Shown piece by piece: positions 62,936 through 64,000 of a DNA stretch of 64,000 nucleotides. Origin of the DNA: Acinetobacter terrae (GTDB lineage: Bacteria > Pseudomonadota > Gammaproteobacteria > Pseudomonadales > Moraxellaceae). The notes under the pieces are model-generated. The model did no database searches. It was not told the DNA's origin and worked only from the letters and a program-made list of their open reading frames with translations. Location of the stretch: the NCBI RefSeq assembly GCF_013004375.1, contig NZ_JABERI010000020.1, forward strand, positions 1 to 64,000, in the 5' to 3' direction. The stretch's first letter is position 1. The number at the start of each line of letters is the position of its first letter. The translations under genes and the position numbers were made by a program.

Positions 62936-63370
62936 ATGTACGCAGATCGAAGTGATTTGGTCTTGCGTTACGGTGAGAATGAGATTTCTCAATTAGAGCG
63001 AGGACTAACTGCTTCCGAGTCGGTTAGTTCTTACATCGAAGATGCATCTGATATTGCCGATGGTTATATCGGGGTCATCTACGATGTGCCGCTTTCCGAT
63101 CCCCCTAAAAACTTAAAAATCTATATCTGTGATATTGCTCGTTTCTTGTTATGGCGTTCTAAAGCGTCAGATCAAGTGCGTCAGCGATATGAAGATGCAA
63201 TCGGGTTTTTAAAACGCGTGGCGGATGGGAAGGCAACGCTTCTAATTCAGAACACTGAAACTCAGGAAGTAACCAAGCCTAAGAAAGTTAGAGCAAGCGC
63301 ACCACTTGGAACGACGTACACAGGCGGTGTTTTCTCAAACGCAAAACTTGATGATATGCCGAGTCTTTAA
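62936..63370 (+). CDS. DUF1320 family phage protein (Mu gp36-like)
   Basis: The 144-aa product starts MYADRSDLVLRYGENEISQL, with SYIEDASDIADGYIGVIYDV, NLKIYICDIARFLLWRSKAS and RYEDAIGFLKRVADGKATLL. That is the DUF1320 pattern of Mu gp36 and relatives, small head-completion or connector proteins encoded after the major capsid gene. GGTGACC precedes the ATG. Two bases separate it from the next gene. Confidence 0.85.
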   Translation: MYADRSDLVLRYGENEISQLERGLTASESVSSYIEDASDIADGYIGVIYDVPLSDPPKNLKIYICDIARFLLWRSKASDQVRQRYEDAIGFLKRVADGKATLLIQNTETQEVTKPKKVRASAPLGTTYTGGVFSNAKLDDMPSL

Positions 63371-63372
63371 TC

Positions 63373-63876
63373 ATGGCAGATACTATTCAGTTTCATGGTC
63401 AAGAAAAAATCACGGAGTGGTTAAACAAGGTTTTAAAGCAAGCTGGTGACCATTCCAAGTTGATGCATAACATCGGCTCAGTGCTTGAACATAATACAAA
63501 ACAGCGTATTAACACAGGTATTGGTACGGATGATAAGCCATGGCAAAAATCATGGCGTGCAAAGCTTCAGGGTGGGACAACTCTGCGAGATACCAGTCGA
63601 CTCTATAACTCAATCAAGTACACCGTGCTTGATGGAGGTAAGCGTGTCGTTGTAGGTACTAATGTTTTCTACGCTCCAGTTCTGCATTTCGGTGCAACGA
63701 TCAGGGCAAAAACAGGAAAGTATCTAAAGTTTAAAACAACGATGGGTGGATGGGCTCAAATCCAAAGCGTCATTATTCCACCGCGGCCATTTCTTGGCAT
63801 GTCAGTCGATGACTCTCAAGAAGTTCTATTTGAAATTGAAGAGTATTTGTTGGAGTTATTACTCAATGCTAAGTGA
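63373..63876 (+). CDS. Phage virion morphogenesis protein (Mu gpG-like)
   Basis: The 167-aa product has VLEHNTKQRINTGIGTDDKP, WQKSWRAKLQGGTTLRDTSR, LYNSIKYTVLDGGKRVVVGT and FYAPVLHFGATIRAKTGKYL, ending in IPPRPFLGMSVDD. The layout (K.R...G..PW..., L.DTG.L..SI, V..G....YA..HQFG, PARPFLG) is that of the phage virion morphogenesis / tail completion family (Mu gpG, HK97 gp10-like). It overlaps the next gene by 11 bases. Confidence 0.85.
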   Translation: MADTIQFHGQEKITEWLNKVLKQAGDHSKLMHNIGSVLEHNTKQRINTGIGTDDKPWQKSWRAKLQGGTTLRDTSRLYNSIKYTVLDGGKRVVVGTNVFYAPVLHFGATIRAKTGKYLKFKTTMGGWAQIQSVIIPPRPFLGMSVDDSQEVLFEIEEYLLELLLNAK

Positions 63877-64000
63877 TTATTTTGCAGTTGAACCCAAGAT
63901 TGTTGAATTGCTTGAAACCAATAAAGACATTTTGGCGGTGAATACACCATTTAGTGTTGATGACATGCTTCAGATTACGAACATTGCACCTGCACTGAAT
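63866..64000 (+). CDS. Phage gene, cut by window edge (gp37-position protein)
   Basis: Forty-five codons are visible, starting MLSDYFAVEPKIVELLETNK and running without a stop to the window end. It starts 11 bases inside the morphogenesis gene. By position it could be the Mu gp37-like/tail terminator-type protein that follows DUF1320 genes, but the sequence shown is too short to confirm. Confidence 0.65.
   Translation, partial: MLSDYFAVEPKIVELLETNKDILAVNTPFSVDDMLQITNIAPALN

Larger units (their letters stand above)
60528..64000. mobile_element. Prophage-like region (left end, continues beyond window)
   Basis: From the truncated SRAP gene onward all recognisable genes are phage-type. There is a leftward operon of small genes (AlpA-like, DUF551, HNH) at 60652-62848, then rightward head/tail genes (DUF1320/Mu gp36-like, Mu gpG-like, and a cut gene) at 62936-64000. 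No integrase, terminase, portal, protease or capsid gene is visible. Extent to the right is unknown. Confidence 0.85.

Overview
The window looks like chromosomal DNA from an Acinetobacter species (Gammaproteobacteria, Moraxellaceae). Pointers are the AT-rich base composition, an Hfq with a long glycine-rich tail typical of that family, and the gene strings lptD-surA / amgK-murU, exbB-exbD-msbA-lpxK-kdsB-holB-pilZ-tatD and cmk-rpsA-ihfB-lapA-pyrF. The species cannot be fixed from sequence reading alone. No tRNA, rRNA, CRISPR array or complete insertion sequence was seen.

Layout. 1-2.6 kb: peroxide defence (truncated ahpF, ahpC) around small accessory genes. 3.1-13 kb: hrpA helicase, a FabH-like ketoacyl synthase followed by a frameshifted acyltransferase, a large PcfJ-like protein of unknown role and a Pif1-like helicase. 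13-21 kb is the accessory, decaying part: a lone mhpB dioxygenase, an unrecognised 120-aa protein with five YDY-type repeats, a metE remnant beside an intact metR, a two-gene envelope operon of unknown function (lipoprotein plus anchored protein), a broken GAF-GGDEF gene, a DUF441 membrane protein, two pseudouridine synthases, a GNAT enzyme and an orphan RelB/DinJ-type antitoxin.

21.8-59.3 kb is mostly conserved core: tsaE-mutL-miaA-hfq (t6A and i6A tRNA modification, mismatch repair, RNA chaperone); surA and lptD (outer-membrane and LPS assembly) divergent from amgK-murU (peptidoglycan sugar recycling); rsmG-parA-parB; exbB-exbD-msbA-lpxK-kdsB (energy coupling and lipid A/Kdo supply); holB-pilZ-tatD; a tetR gene; type II secretion minor pseudopilins gspH-I-J-K; a PTPS-family gene; ung, an enoyl-CoA hydratase-family gene and tadA; cmk-rpsA-ihfB-lapA-pyrF; lysO; a Baeyer-Villiger-type monooxygenase divergent from an AraC regulator; zapE; and glcB (glyoxylate shunt).

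60-64 kb: an SRAP/YedK-type gene loses its 3' end exactly where prophage-like DNA begins. A tightly overlapping leftward operon of small phage genes (AlpA-like, DUF551, HNH) runs up to that truncated gene. It then switches, with no terminase, portal or capsid gene, to rightward Mu-type head/tail genes (DUF1320/gp36, gpG-like morphogenesis, a partial next gene). The phage continues beyond the window; no integrase is visible. I see no clear new defence or biosynthetic system. The best unknowns are the YDY-repeat protein, the 16.3-17.7 kb envelope operon with its 15-bp inverted repeat, the PcfJ-like protein and the prophage junction.
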